In this document: piece by piece, positions 11,406 to 23,180 of the stretch
Numbering within the stretch: the stretch's first letter is position 1
Layout: each line of letters starts with the position of its first letter
Assembly (NCBI GenBank): GCA_960531495.1
Contig: OY482850.1
Location: 1,025,343-1,089,342 of the forward strand
From: Zeus faber
Lineage: Eukaryota; Chordata; Actinopteri; Zeiformes; Zeidae
DNA: 64,000 nt
Reading direction: 5' to 3'
The notes under the pieces: generated by a model
What the model saw: only the letters and a program-made list of their open reading frames with translations
Database searches by the model: none
Told to the model about the DNA's origin: nothing
Position numbers and translations under genes: made by a program

Positions 11406-11605
11406 GGATGGTAGCTCAGGCGGTAGAGCTGGTGGTCTAGTGATCCAAAGGTTGCTGGTTCAATCCCAGGCTCCTCCTGCTAGCATGCTCTAGTGTCCTT
11501 GAGCAAGACACTTAACCCCTAATTGCTCCTGATGGCTGCGTCCGTCAGTGTTTGAACAATTGTAAGTGGCTTTGGATAAAAGCGTCTGCTAAATGTAATG
11601 TAGAT
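11406..11605 (+). mobile_element. tRNA-derived SINE (fish V-SINE-like)
   Basis: The head resembles a tRNA: 'tagctcaggcggtagagc' has the A-box shape and 'ggttcaatccc' is a good B box. A central 'cttgagcaagacacttaaccc' segment follows, then the tail 'ggataaaagcgtctgctaaa' common in fish SINEs. A second copy lies antisense at 45385-45573. The head is a Pol III promoter remnant, not a functional tRNA gene. Confidence 0.8.
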
Positions 11606-11639
11606 TGGAATTACAGTATGTTTGCTCAAGATAACTAAA

Positions 11640-11905
11640 AATAGTTAATTGAATATTCTGATAATGGTATCTGGGGGGCAGGGCATAAGGTTTAAAAGGT
11701 ACCTCTTACCTACTGAGAGGCAGTCTGGTTTTTGTTGGGGCTCAGGGCAGCACTGCTATTGTTGTCCCTGTGTTTTGGTTTTCTGTTTATTATTTCTTGC
11801 AGTTGAACTTGTAAATACTTAATACAAGTCCAATTTTGGATTTTTTTTTTTATGAAGCACCAAATAAACACCCTTGCACTGATTTCACCATCTTTGACTG
11901 AGCCA
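11640..11905 (+). other. LTR-like noncoding stretch
   Basis: A TATA-like 'gtttaaaagg' lies near 11690 and 'aataaa' at about 11864, roughly 170 bp downstream. This spacing suits a retrotransposon LTR, and gypsy-like sequence follows directly. No partner LTR is in the window, so the call is tentative. Confidence 0.3.
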
Positions 11906-11949
11906 TTCTTTTATGGAGGGTTGAATTGAATTGGGTTCACACTACCTAA

Positions 11950-12185
11950 CACCAGCCCTCTGTCCAACGCGTCAGCCTTCAGGCAGAAAGGCTGAGAAAA
12001 GTTAGGTGTAAACTGACTTCCCACAGAGGGCGGATTTTACTTTCTCAAACGTCTGCTGGCCTCTCCATCAACTGGACTGGATCTGATGCACCCTTTCGAG
12101 TTAAATCAGACAAGGGGCTGGTCAGCTCCGAAAAGTCAGCTACAAACCTACTGTAGTAGCCGGCCAGCCCCAAGAACTGCTGTTC
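11950..12185 (-). pseudogene. Ty3/gypsy RT-RNase H connection fragment
   Basis: On the minus strand from about 12165 the frame reads LGLAGYYSRFVADFSELT, the conserved segment between gypsy RT and RNase H, then a QTFEKVKSALCGK-like stretch in a second frame with stops. It is a short orphan fragment lying beside the truncated LTR of ERV copy 1. Confidence 0.6.
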
Positions 12186-12463
12186 TGACTGTTCGTGACC
12201 ACTGCGGTTTTATGTTTCTGGGGTCGGACCTACACCTACACACGATAAGAAAAATAATTGCTTTAAGAACCCATTCATCGCAACGACTCCGTCAGCCGGG
12301 TGGAAATTCATTCACAACCCGGATTTTCTGGTTGAAAACAAACCAATAATCTACAGTTCTTGGAAACAACAAAGATCTCACCTAGAACACATTTTTGAAG
12401 ACAATTCACTTATATCTTTCCCAACCATATTCCAAAGGGATGGTCACAGTTTCCTGCAATTCC
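12186..12463. other. Unassigned junction between gypsy fragment and ERV LTR
   Basis: No coding sequence or known repeat was recognised. The rest of the ERV copy 1 3' LTR would be expected here, judging by its other LTR at 26919-27296, but does not match. A deletion or rearrangement therefore joined foreign sequence at about 12464. Confidence 0.35.
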
Positions 12464-12516
12464 TTCTCTCTTGGGAAACCAGTGCCCTCTTCGACCCAAA
12501 TATTCCAGACACCTCA
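12464..12516 (-). repeat. 3' LTR remnant, ERV copy 1
   Basis: Matches 27241-27296 of the 5' LTR (ctctcttgggaaac... to ...ccagacacctca). On the minus strand the LTR starts TGAGGTGTCTGG, directly after a purine tract complementary to 'tttcccccctt' at about 12520-12530. The remainder of the LTR is missing. Confidence 0.7.
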
Positions 12517-13560
12517 TATTTCCCCCCTTCGAGACTACACAAAGTCTCAAAAGAGAGAAGAGTGATGAACTTATGATGTTAATTGGCTTAATAGAAATCA
12601 CATACTAACAAACAAAATGATTATAATATACCCTTCTGACCATGCTTAGTCATAGCAATACAATCAATTTGTGGAGTGTAAGAGCGAAAAAACCCATCTG
12701 GCAACTACCTTTCTTAGTACATCCATCAAACAATCTAGACAGGAAAATTCTCTCACGGTCCCTCTGTCCCAGGCAACCACCTATTGTACTCTAAATCAAT
12801 TAACAGAAAAAGATGAAGGGTTTAGAAAACTGTATAGGATGTTACATATAAATGCATACATTTAGAACCTCAGAAATAAATCAAAAAATTTGTCCAAAGT
12901 CAGGCTGGTCGACCCATCGGACCCTCCAGTGAACCTTTCCCTGCCTAACACCAATGTCCTTCAAGATCGTAAAAAAAAAATAAACACCTGAGGTCCCAAT
13001 GTATTCACTTCATCCTGTTACAGGAAACTCAAAGAAAACAATACTAAATCAAAGTAATATGTCTTGCTAAAAATATCTAGTGTAGAGTACAGAATTTTCA
13101 TCAATAATACAGGTTACATTGCAATAAACAAACTCCAATATTAAACAATTATACAATTATAGGGTTTGGGTTAGCAATTTTAAAATTATAAAAACATGCA
13201 GGACACATATGTATGTATTGAACTGTTGCTTTTTAACACCCACAACTTTAAATGATATTTCACTCAGCACCCCTGATCATGATGTCCTCATTCAGGGTCC
13301 GCCATCCATTTTCATCCTCCATTTTTGAATGTCCATGTTTGAGTGTTCAAGTCCATTAGGCTGTTAGGATCTCTGGACACCACCCTCTGACTGGTCCTGA
13401 AAGAAAAAATCACCAGCCAGTATCTTGCACACACATCAAATACAGTATAATAATTTCATAATTTTGCAATATACTTTAACATTATTCCAATATATTATTA
13501 ACATTTTCCATTTCCCCCCTTTGTCCATGCATTTCCCCAGTCAAAAATAGTATTGAGTCT
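12517..13560 (-). other. Noncoding 3' region of ERV copy 1 (no env)
   Basis: About 1 kb between integrase and the purine tract, closely matched by 49553-50560 in ERV copy 2. Neither copy shows a long frame, signal peptide or membrane anchor, so an env gene was lost before these copies or never existed. No other function was seen. Confidence 0.6.
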
Positions 13561-13569
13561 ATGACAGAA

Positions 13570-14485
13570 TCAGATATTTAGTGGATATTTCTCTACTAGT
13601 GTTAGCTCCTCCTCTTGTTTTTGCCTGTCAGAGACATATATGTGTATTCTCTTATGCAGTGCAGCCATATAGTTAACATACACTCGCATTTCATCTTCCA
13701 AAAGGGCTAAACTTCGACCCTTTCCACTTGTGCGCAAACAAGGTGTTGGCATCCGTCTACCCGTAGCCAACTCATGGGGTGTCAGGCGCAAATCACGGAG
13801 CCCACTTGAACGACACACCATTAATGCCAATGGAAGCGCCTCTACCCAATTCAGACCTGTGTGCTGACAGATTTTAACAACGATTTTTCAGCACACCATT
13901 CATTTTTTCACAAACACCTTGGCTTTGCGGATGGTAAACAGCTCCTAGACATTGTTTAATTCCCAATTTAATTTTTGCAGAATTCATTTTACTGTTCTAT
14001 CCACAAACTCTTTCCCATTATCTGAGGATATGCGATCTGGAAGTCCCCACCTGCTTATGACCTTACGACACAAAAAGACAGATTGTACATCTGCCTATGA
14101 CATAATCAATTTGCTCAAGCAAGTACGGTGTCCCAAAACCATACTCTTTTGTGATTTTTCTCCTTACTTCCCCCCTTGCAACATGGGCTAACCCATGTGC
14201 TTTCTGAATCATCAGACATAATAGGTCGGGGGGTGCTACCATCAGTCCTTCATTATTTCTCCACAGACGCGTAGAATCTTGAGTGGCCCCTCGGTCCAAC
14301 CATAATTGTTTATCTATGGCTAACGCAGCTTCTTGCATCGAGATCACATCTCTGAGCGTGATTTTATCTTCCAAGTCCACTTCATGGGTGACCAGAAGGA
14401 CCTTGCCTGCTTTGTTTGCTCCCGTAACTGCTTTTGCAGCCTCATCAGCCGCTTTGTTACCTTGTGTAACCCTTGACGTGTCCAT
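13570..14485 (-). pseudogene. ERV copy 1 integrase region, broken
   Basis: Minus strand, 14485-14063: the piece ends with an HGLAHVARGEVRRKI stretch followed by a C-x2-C (GRCTIC), the HHCC zinc-binding N-terminal domain of a retroviral integrase. Next (14062-13840, with stops) comes catalytic-core sequence matching the clearer 50987-50556 region of copy 2. The 13830-13570 piece (MALMVCRSSGLRDLRLTPHE) is the core end and C-terminal region. The enzyme would join viral cDNA to host DNA; frameshifts prevent an intact product here. Confidence 0.65.
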
Positions 14486-14489
14486 TTTA

Positions 14490-15390
14490 TGTACTGCACA
14501 CTTACGTAGCTACAGCTATTTCCTTTGGCTTCATCATTGCATGCAACAATTTCATTATCTGAGCATGATGCTATATCGGAGAACCATTGGTTTTGTTAAA
14601 TCCTCGATTTTTCCACACTGATCCAAATAAATGACACACATTATGTGCATATGCAGAATCTGTGTATATTGTCACTCGCTTGCCTTCGGCCAATAGACAA
14701 GCTTCAGTCAGGCCCACAAGCTCAGCAAGCTGTGCAGAAGCAGGTTGTGCTATTACTTCTGCTTTCTCAACAACAAATTCAGTTCCCTGGGCTTTGATGA
14801 CTGCATAACCAGCACTCAATGTATCTCCTATTCGATAGCAGGACCCAACAGCAGGACTCCACATCTGACACATGCAGTGGGAAAGGTTGCAAGTCTGATC
14901 TGAGCTTTGCATATTTCTCTACTTCCTGAACACAATCATGTGTCCTCTGGAGTTGGCAAATTCTCAGCTGTATTTACCCTGACGTACCTTACTAAGGTGA
15001 CATCTTCCTGCTCTAAGAGCCTATGATAGGCTCTTAGCCTAGACATAGTCAATGTACATTTACCAAAATTCAAAAGATTTTTGAGACTATGATGGGTACG
15101 AATTCACTGGGTAACCCATAGTTACTGATGATGCTTTATCATACATTAGATAAACTTCCACCATTGCTCTGTAGCACAGTGGTGGCCCCAATTCTACCTC
15201 TGAATAGGCAGTAGAATAATACGAAACAGGTTGAGGACTTGTCCCTGTGGGCTGACAAAGAACACATGCACATGCATATTTACCCCCAGTGGACGTGGCT
15301 ACATACAGCAAAAAGTTCTTAGAATAGTCTGGCAACGCTAGCGCTGGAGCTTCTGGTAACCTCTGTTTAATCGTCTCAAATGCCATAAGA
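14490..15390 (-). pseudogene. ERV copy 1 RNase H region, broken
   Basis: Minus-strand pieces 15386-15087 (RT thumb/connection to RNase H, with VATSTGGKYACACVL and PQPVSYYSTAYSEVE) and 14912-14571 (AQLAELVGLTEACLLAEGK, then VTIYTDSAYAHNVC, the RNase H E and D catalytic boxes). Frames shift between them. A 12-bp perfect palindrome at 15013-15037 lies in the gap. The domain degrades the RNA strand of the RNA-DNA hybrid in a functional element. Confidence 0.7.
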
Positions 15391-15902
15391 CCATCCTGCG
15401 TTCAGGTGAGGTTACAATGGAGTTGAGCATTCCCAGCCTCTTTTATCATGGCTCTCAAAGGCCCTGTTAGGCAGGCAGAATCTTCTACCCAGGCTGAAGA
15501 ATAACTTGCAATACCAAGAAACTTCATCATCTCTCTGACTGTTATAGGCTTTGGTGCCGTTCCGATGGCTTCCAAATGACTCTCAGAGATGCTTCTGTGT
15601 CCATGGGTTATTGTTTGACCCTAATAAACTACTTTTTCTTGACAATATTGCAGCTTCTTCTGAGAGGCCTTGTGTCCTTTGTCTGCCAATAGCTGCAACA
15701 GTTTGTCCTCATGGCACGTTTCCTTATCTGGTGAACAGATGACGATGTCATCTACATACTGAATGACAGTACTTTTCAAGATCTGATCAATCCCAGCCAA
15801 GACATCCTGCAACACTTTATTGAAAATGTGAGGGCTATGTTTGAATCCTTGAGGGAGCCTCTTGTACTTCAAGGTTTGTCCTTTCTATGTGAATCCAAAC
15901 AA
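15391..15902 (-). pseudogene. ERV copy 1 RT, palm to thumb part
   Basis: The minus-strand piece 15872-15621 contains LPQGFKHSPHIFNKVLQDVL followed by IQYVDDIVICS; YVDD is the RT catalytic box. The reading breaks after about 83 codons. Upstream it runs into the inserted LTR element at 15902, and the matching upstream part of RT is found on the other side at 23181. Confidence 0.75.
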
Positions 15903-15906
15903 CCCT

Positions 15907-16333
15907 TGTGAGGGAAAAAAGATTACGATCAACTATTGTGAATGAGGACAAAGGCCTCTACCTCCACAAGGGGGTTTTAAAACATTTGTGTCTGTCCCCC
16001 CAGGATCCCCTTTTAGTTATGTAAAGAGAAATGTTCCTACAATGTCAATTCCAATATGAAAGAATCCGATACCGTCTATAGAGATGAGGAACACTCCTGG
16101 GGAACTGCATTGTCATGCAACCCCCATTCTGCCAGGCCAAGTTTGCAAGTACCTGTTATTTACATTCTAGGAAGGGGGGGCACCCAGGAAGACAGTTGGG
16201 GGGCAGACTCGTCGGAGACCTCTAACCCAAACCACACCCTGTTTCTTCTGTATAAAGCCTCCTGTCTTTTTCTGTGAGATCAGATTGATCCGAGCGCTGC
16301 TTTGGAGCAGTATTGAATCTTTCTCTTTATTCT
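15907..16333 (+). repeat. 5' LTR of nested element (homologous part)
   Basis: Matches 22654-23086 with about a dozen differences by eye. It contains a TATA box (ctgtataaagcc, about 16250) and the R-like 'gagcgctgctttggagcag'. Similarity to the 3' LTR stops at 'ctttattct' (16333), about 90 bp before the 3' LTR ends, so the U5 part is missing or replaced in this copy. Confidence 0.75.
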
Positions 16334-17356
16334 TTATTCAAACATTATTGAATACATAATAACTAGAGTATTGTTGATCCCTCCTAGCAAAGCGTTGGGA
16401 ATAGGTAAGAAACTTCTGTTATTGTCAAGATACATTAGATTAATTAATAAATAAAGTCAGAATGTTTCTTTCTCTTGTTTACTCCGAGCAGAAGCGTTGA
16501 GGGAAGGAGAGAAACTTCTGGTGTTGTAGAAATACAATAAATGTAATTAATAACTAGAGTAAAATTTATTAAAAAGAAAGAGGGAATAAAAATAAAATAA
16601 AAGACAAAATAATAATTGTTATTATCATAATTTTAATTATTGTTTTGTTTATTGTTTTTTACTATTTTGTTTAGATTTCATTTTGGAGGTATTGATAATC
16701 CGGCTATGGGACTTACTTTCTAACTAGTTTCAGTAAGTTTTAAATAGTTAGGAGGAGAACGGAGTTCAAGGGCCCACTGTGTGACTCTATTTGCAGTATA
16801 AAACACTTTCACATAAATCCTGCGTGATCAAATTGGTGTCTGGCCACTCTGGAACACGTGTGGATGAGAAGTCAGTTCGGAGAGACAGTTTCTTGGGTTT
16901 TGTTTAGCCTCCTGGCTGATAAAATCTCAATGAAACAAGCGAATGTATAAATGCAAGAAAAGCAGGGTATGTGTGCTGTACATAACATTTTAAACTAGTT
17001 TCACACAGCAGTCCTTGGTGTAAAGGTAGCATTATAATCTGAAATATCTGGTAGGATTGCTAGAAAGGATACCGTAAGGTTTTAAATGAATAAGCACATT
17101 TTTATTTTTACAATGACAATGAAAGTGAGAAAGTTTGCCCATGATGCATTTGGGATTCTTTGTTTAGGATGAAACTTGGAGAAGAGTACATGTAAAAGTC
17201 ATTTTAGTAGGACATTGGTTCAGCAGAGGAAGCTGCAGAACTGAATAATTTAACTAATAGTCAAATGTTGTACAACAGAGATCTATGCTGTGGTAGTATG
17301 AATAGATATTGCACAGTTTGAACTGTTGGATTGTGTTTAGAGAGATGATTGTGTTG
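16334..17356 (+). other. Leader-like region of nested element, noncoding
   Basis: Contains two diverged repeats of a 'gaaacttctg...aataactagag' unit (about 16365-16450 and 16490-16565) and a good splice-donor-like 'aataggtaagaa' at about 16400. No coding sequence was seen. A sequence resembling a primer-binding site ('ttggtgtctggcc', about 16827) is noted but unproven. Confidence 0.35.
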
Positions 17357-18480
17357 TTGAAGTTTGCTGACGACACCGTGGTCGTGGGCCTGATCACCGA
17401 CTGCAATGAGAAGGCCTACCGCGAGGAGGTGGCTGACCTGTCACTCTGGTGCCAGGACAACAGCCTCCACCTGAACGTCAGCAAAACCAAGGAGCTGATT
17501 GTGGACTTTAGGCGTGGATCACAATCGAGGACGCACGCGCCCTTGTGGATTAATGGGACTTCTGTCGATAGGGTGAGCAGCTTCAGATATCTGGGAGTCC
17601 ACATCACAGAGGACTTAACATGGACTGTTCACACAGACACTCTGGTGAGAAAGGCGAGGCAGCGTCTCTACCACCTCAGGCAGCTGAGGAAATTCCGGGT
17701 CTCGGTGAGGATCCTCAAGTCCTTCTACTCTGGAGCAGTGGAGAGCATCCTGACAGGCAACATCACTGCCTGGTTTGGGAACTGTACTGCCCAGGACAGG
17801 CGGGCCCTGCAGAGGGTGGTGCGTTCAGCTGAACGTACCACTGGAACTACCCTCCCCCCCTTGCAGGAGTTATACACCAGGAGGTGTAGTAGCAGAGCCC
17901 GTAGGATCATGAAGGATCCTCATCACCCCAACAACGGACTGTTCCAGCTGCTGCGGTCAGGCAAGCGCCTCCGCAGTCACACAGCGAGAACAGAGAGACT
18001 GAGACGGAGTTTTTTCCCGCACGCCATTAGAACTGTCAACGCTGACCTCACCAGGGGTCCTAACTGAGCCATGCACTAGGCTCCACTACCTACTTTACTG
18101 TATGTAGCATACTGTACCGCATACTGTGTCACTGTTCAGGGTTGTTCGTGATGCCGTATTGCTGCGCCGTACTGTTGTATACTGTGCTGTATTATCCCAA
18201 ACACTACTCCCTCTATTCACATTCACATGCCACTTTAATTCACATGCCACTTTAAATGCACATATCTGTATACACATAGGCATATTCCTTCTATCTATTC
18301 CATTTTATTTCAATTTTATTTTTATTGTATTTTATTCTTTATTTTATTTTTTATTTTTTCCTAGGACATATTGTGTGCTATCACCGGGTGCGTTGCATTA
18401 CATTTCACTGCATATATGTATGGAAGTATGTATATGTATGTGACAAATAAAAATCTTGAATCTTGAATCTTGAATCTTGA
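17357..18480 (+). mobile_element. L2/Maui-like LINE, copy C (5'-truncated, open frame)
   Basis: Begins inside RT at the catalytic FADDTVVVG box and stays open to the stop at 18065-18067, about 237 codons. It reads through EKAYREEVADLSLWCQ, TKELIVDFRRG, SFRYLGVHITEDLTW and WFGNCTAQDRRALQRVVRSA to LTRGPN. It is the least decayed L2 copy here, consistent with a young insertion into the nested LTR element. The 3' UTR ends with about four TTGAATC heptamers (18453-18480). The product would be only the C-terminal part of ORF2 and cannot act alone. Confidence 0.85.
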
Positions 18481-21197
18481 CTCTCTTGACAATAGTGTTG
18501 TGGTTTTAAGTTGCTGGAAAGTGTTTTTGGTTCATTAAATTGTTTTGGTAAGGTTAAGAGTATGGTGAGTTTTGTTTTTTGAGAACTATAGTTGGTGTTT
18601 TGTTAATAGATTTTATGGAAAAGCATTCCAAAATTGGTAAAACTAAATTGATCAATATAAATTAAAAAGAAAATTGCTTCCAAAATATGTTTTAAGACAT
18701 CGCGGAGAGCAGATATGATGCATAGGAGCAGCAGAAATGAATTCGTTTTTGGTTTATAAAGAGTTATTCTTTTTTAAATTTACTTTATTTTTCCCTTTTG
18801 TTCTTGCGTAAAAGTGATCTGCTGGTTGAGATAAGATAATCTTTTATCTATCCCACAGTGGGATAGTCTGCAGTGTTACAACAGTAACAAATTGAATGGC
18901 ACAAAGCATTAGTAAATTGGTAATTCTAAATCAAAGGATATAATAAATAACTAAATGGTATAGATTGAACACTATACATTAAATCATGATATTGCATGAG
19001 TGAATTGTAAGTTTTGGTGTGAGATACAACTGTATTTGTATGTTTTAAATCCTTGCCGGTTATTCTTTAGTTTTTCTCAGTAGGGCTGGTGATTGTTTAA
19101 GTTGATCGAACAACATTATTAATACTATTAATTTTTATTTTTGTCTTACTCTAGAAGTAATCTCGATTTGACATTGAATAAGGTAGATGTTGATATACAG
19201 AATAACATTTAACAAGTAGTTTAACAAAGAGGAATAATTGTTTTGTTTTGTACACAGGAGAGGTAATGGATTGTGTACTTTACTTACTAAAAATTTAAAC
19301 ACTTAAATAAATGTGAAATACGTTGGCCATTTAGATGTTGTTTTTTTTAAATTTGGACATTCAAAATTCTTAAGTTTAAAAGTGAAAATATCTTGCGATT
19401 CGAGTAATGTAATTATATATTGATGAATTAACCAACCCATCTATTCAGTGTTTTATTTCCGCAGTTTTAAGCAGAAATCCACTGACTGCAGTTTTGAGTT
19501 TTGACGTGTAGTGTAGATGTGACTGCGTCTGATTGAGAAGACCTGAAGGACTAACAAAGAGATCAGATCAAAGAGAATTGCCCTACAAATGAGTAAGGCC
19601 ATAACATGTCCAGCATTAAAAGGTCCTTGTGCATTGTTGATATTATTACTATTTGTATTTAACTGATTTGCAAATTTGATTATTTAATAGGCTATATTGG
19701 AATTCTTTTGAGATGATATGCATGCAAGTATATAAAAGGTGAGACCTTGACTGAATTTAGCTCTATATCCCATATTGAGCTCAATCGTTAAAATGTATAA
19801 AAGCATCAGATATTATAGAGTGCATTATACAACCAGAATAATTCTTGATTAGTTCTTATTTTAATATGACATTCTAGTTGTCTGGTCTAGTTGTTGAAAC
19901 AATCTTCAGAAGCTGAGTTAACGATTACTGTGTTAACACTCAGGGACACTGTTGTCAGAGCACCCTGGAGTGATTATCTCTATGACACTGCTTCTTACAG
20001 TGGTAGACGATATCTGTAAATGATATCTGTGTGATTACCATAAGGACTGCTTCTGTGTTTTCTCAGCCATTGTTTTATCAATCTGTCTATCCTGATAATA
20101 CACAGATTATTTCTAAGAAATACTACATTCTATTAATAATATTGCTAAATTTAAATTAAATAATTTTCCAAAATTTTAGGAAAAGGTTTTTAATAGTTTG
20201 TAAATTCAATAATTAAGTAGAGACATAATTAGGCACTGTTTATAGATAAAAAGGGATTGTTTCATTAATTGACAAATATGTTATTAATAGCCCTTCTAGG
20301 TTTTAGATGGTCTCAATTTGAATGCTGGCTATGTTATTGTCATTATACATATATATTTGTTTTAAAAACGTGTTAACTTGATTGGAATGCCAAATAAGCT
20401 CTCCATTTTTCTCTAATCAGACTGCAGAATGATGGGACTTATAGTGCAATACTCCCTCTCCAAAAGGTAAGACTAGCAGTTCAAAGCTTAACACATAATA
20501 TATGTAATTTTTAGGAGTTGAGTAATGTAAATTAACCATGAGAAATCGATAGTTGATCAAATGTTATTTATCAACACCGGTCAGGCTCCTATTAGATTGA
20601 TGACGTTAGGGTTCTATTAGATTGGTGACTGCTGACATATCAGGCTTATTGTTTGCGGTCATTAATTGTACCTTTAAGGGTATAAGTAAGAATTATACAA
20701 ATAAATAAATAATAATCTAAAATGGGAATATAGTATTGAGTGCTAAATATTAAAATGTTTTAGTATGTGAATCACATTTTCCTTTACCTTCTCTAGTTGC
20801 TTAACTCGTTGTTGAAGATATGTGGAGCCTCCAGGAATGTTTTCTTCAGCCAGGTTACGGAAATTTTATTTTGACTGATTTTGAATTTATCAATGGCAGC
20901 ACACTTATTAGAATATTGTAGTTTATTGATCTACTTGTGTTGTTGATACAGAGGAATTCCTAACATACTTAGAACAAGATGTTTACAGTTTCTATTTTTT
21001 CCCTTATAACTCCAGCCGGCACAAAAGAACGTTGTTTTTGGATCATGGAACAAGGCAATGCTTGCCAAGCCATTACACGGTAGAACCTTTTGTTGCTTTT
21101 TGAAGTTTTTTGCACCAGCTCCAACACTTTGCTGGATGGGGTTTTGGTTTGCTGGATTACTTTAACTGTGGATGAATAAGATCGTTTAATGTAAGCT
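18481..21197 (+). other. AT-rich interior of nested LTR element, no genes seen
   Basis: About 2.7 kb with no frame above about 60 codons and no recognised motif on either strand. It is probably decayed internal sequence of the LTR element. Confidence 0.5.
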
Positions 21198-21850
21198 GTG
21201 TTGTTGCAATCTTATGGAAATAAACTACGTCTTGTTGCATACTATGCTCGGAAACTCGGTGCTGGGTTCATTGGGTTGATTACATGCTGTAGCCTTTATC
21301 TTGCTACGAAGCAAACCGGTTTGTTTCTCTCAGACATCACCTCTCCATCATCGACATGTGCAACTTTCACTTTGCTTACTCCAACTTCTCTTCTTTACTC
21401 TTATGGAGATTCACATGATTGCTTGACAGCGATAGCCCTTGTGGCTTCGGCCCACCCAAATCTTGCTACTGAAGTTCTTGAAAAGTGCAACTACAATGAT
21501 TTGAATTCATGAGTACAACAAGAGGAGGGTTTTTGTTTTGGTTTGTTTGTCCGTCATCTGTTTTTGTCTGTGGTTGTGTTTGTGTTTCTATCTGTGGTAG
21601 ACTATTTTTTTTTTGTTTTTATTTTTGATTGCATGAATATGTACAGGCAAGTGAGATACGGTGCAGCATACCTGTTTGATGAGACATACAGAACATCTGT
21701 TTAATGTTGTGATGTCATCACCCCCCCATTTTGATCTTCCTATTTGTGTTGTTTACATTAATGTACTTGACCCCATCTCTATAGTAAATGTTGGAGCCAA
21801 TGCAGCCAACAAAGCCGCCGTACCCAATTTATGCTCTGTCTAATGATGGT
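21198..21850 (+). pseudogene. Retroviral RNase H region remnant in nested element
   Basis: A 104-codon frame (21198-21512) has GNKLRLVAYYARKLGAG near its start and TLLTPTSLLYSYGDSHDCLT later, which resemble the RT connection and start of RNase H in gamma-like ERVs. A second frame, 21661-21843, ends ANAANKAAVPNLC, like the C-terminal end of RNase H. Stops separate them and no catalytic core is intact. This supports a retroviral origin for the nested element and its + orientation. Confidence 0.45.
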
Positions 21851-22653
21851 TGTCTCCTCCACAGATGAGGACACAAGCTCACTAACTTGGTTTTTTCCTT
21901 TACTCAAAGGCATCCTGCACTAAATTATTGGAGTGGCAGAGCCACTTGGTACAGTACGTACTGAGCTGTATCTTTCCCACAAGTTTTTTTCATTGTTTTA
22001 CTTGTTTGACATATGGTAGGTAGCATTTGTCAAAAAGGAGGGATATAGTTAGAGAATTAAGTAAACATAATGATTGTGCTTAGAACAATGCAGGAACCTC
22101 ATGATGGACTTTTCAAGCTGACGCTTTGTCATGATTAAAATATTTTGGTGATAATTGACATGTTTTTCAGAATGGAATCCCAGTAAAGGTAAGCTCTACT
22201 GAGTTTTTATTCCTGTCATTAGTGATGACGGGAATGCGAGGACGATCACATGGTGCAACACGACTGTCCCTGCATGAATTTCTTACCAGGAGACCAATGC
22301 GGTTAAGTCTGTCTTCTGTCGACAAAAGCCACATATGAAATACATGCGTTGTCATAGTATAGTAGATAACCCTTACTGGTCTTTTACTTTTCTCCAGCCA
22401 AATGTGAGAAGAGAGTTTTGGCCAATTTGAGGTGGAGATATCCTTGAATTATATCTGGAATTGGTTGAGTTCATATAGGTAAATTTAGTATTAGATGCGG
22501 ATATATATATTTTTTACTAGTAGATTCCAATAAGATATAATTGAACAAAATCTGTGAAGTATAATTGTATTGTATCAAAATTACATTATATGGAATTTAG
22601 CATTATTACATTTTTTCTTATGGTGTTGTTCCAATAGGAACAAGAGGAGGAAA
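21851..22653 (+). other. 3' internal region of nested element, with purine tract
   Basis: No convincing coding sequence. It ends with the purine-rich tract caagaggaggaaa (about 22641-22653) directly before the 3' LTR, the expected site for plus-strand priming. Confidence 0.5.
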
Positions 22654-23176
22654 TGTGAGGGAAAAATGTTTACGATCAACTATTGTGAATGAAGACAAAG
22701 GCCTCTACCTCCAAAAGGGGGTTTTAAAACATTTGTGTCTGTTCCCCCCAGGAACCCCTTTTAGTTATGTAAAGAGAAATGTTCCTACAATGTCAATTCC
22801 AATATGAAAGAATCCGATACCGTCTATAGAGATGAGGAACACTCCTGGGGAACTGCATTGTCATGCAACCCCCATTCTGCCAGGTCAAGTTTGCAAGTAC
22901 CTGTTATTTACATTCTAGGAAGGGGGGGCACCCAAGAAGACAGTTAGTGGGGGGGGGCAGACTCGTCGGAGACCTCTAACCCAAACCACACCCTGTTTCT
23001 TCTGTATAAAGCCTCCTGTCTTTTTCTGAGATCAGATTGATCCGAGCGCTGCTTTGGAGCAGTATTGAATCTTTCTCTTTATTCTGCAGAATAAATAATC
23101 TTGGATATTCTCAGTTTTGTCTTCCTGTAGCGGGCAGATTAACCTCACTGATCAGTGCGGAAGAATTTACTTCACA
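22654..23176 (+). repeat. 3' LTR of nested element
   Basis: 523 bp, TG...CA. TATA box at about 23005 (ctgtataaagcc), then gagcgctgctttggagcag, then a U5-like end (attctgcagaataaa, gtcttcctgtagcgggcag). The U5 resembles the end of the probable solo LTR at 60640-61055, pointing to related ERV families. Host ccct follows. Confidence 0.8.
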
Positions 23177-23180
23177 CCCT

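Larger units (their letters stand above)
15907..23176 (+). mobile_element. Sense LTR retroelement nested in ERV copy 1 RT
   Basis: LTR-like copies begin TGTGAGGG at 15907 and 22654; the second ends ...TTCACA at 23176. The 4-bp host sequence ccct flanks both sides (15903-15906, 23177-23180), and the split ERV RT frame resumes exactly across it, which defines the insertion. A purine tract (caagaggaggaaa, about 22641-22653) precedes the 3' LTR. Internal sequence is about 6.3 kb, AT-rich and nearly without frames except RNase H-like remnants (21198-21850) and L2 copy C. It is probably a strongly decayed ERV or a large non-autonomous derivative. Confidence 0.75.

Noticed and set aside
11406-11480. 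Functional tRNA gene
   Set aside because: The A- and B-box region continues into a SINE body and tail, a second copy exists at 45385-45573, and the cloverleaf is imperfect.
12517-13560. Envelope gene of ERV copy 1
   Set aside because: There is no long frame, signal peptide, cleavage site or membrane anchor in either copy.
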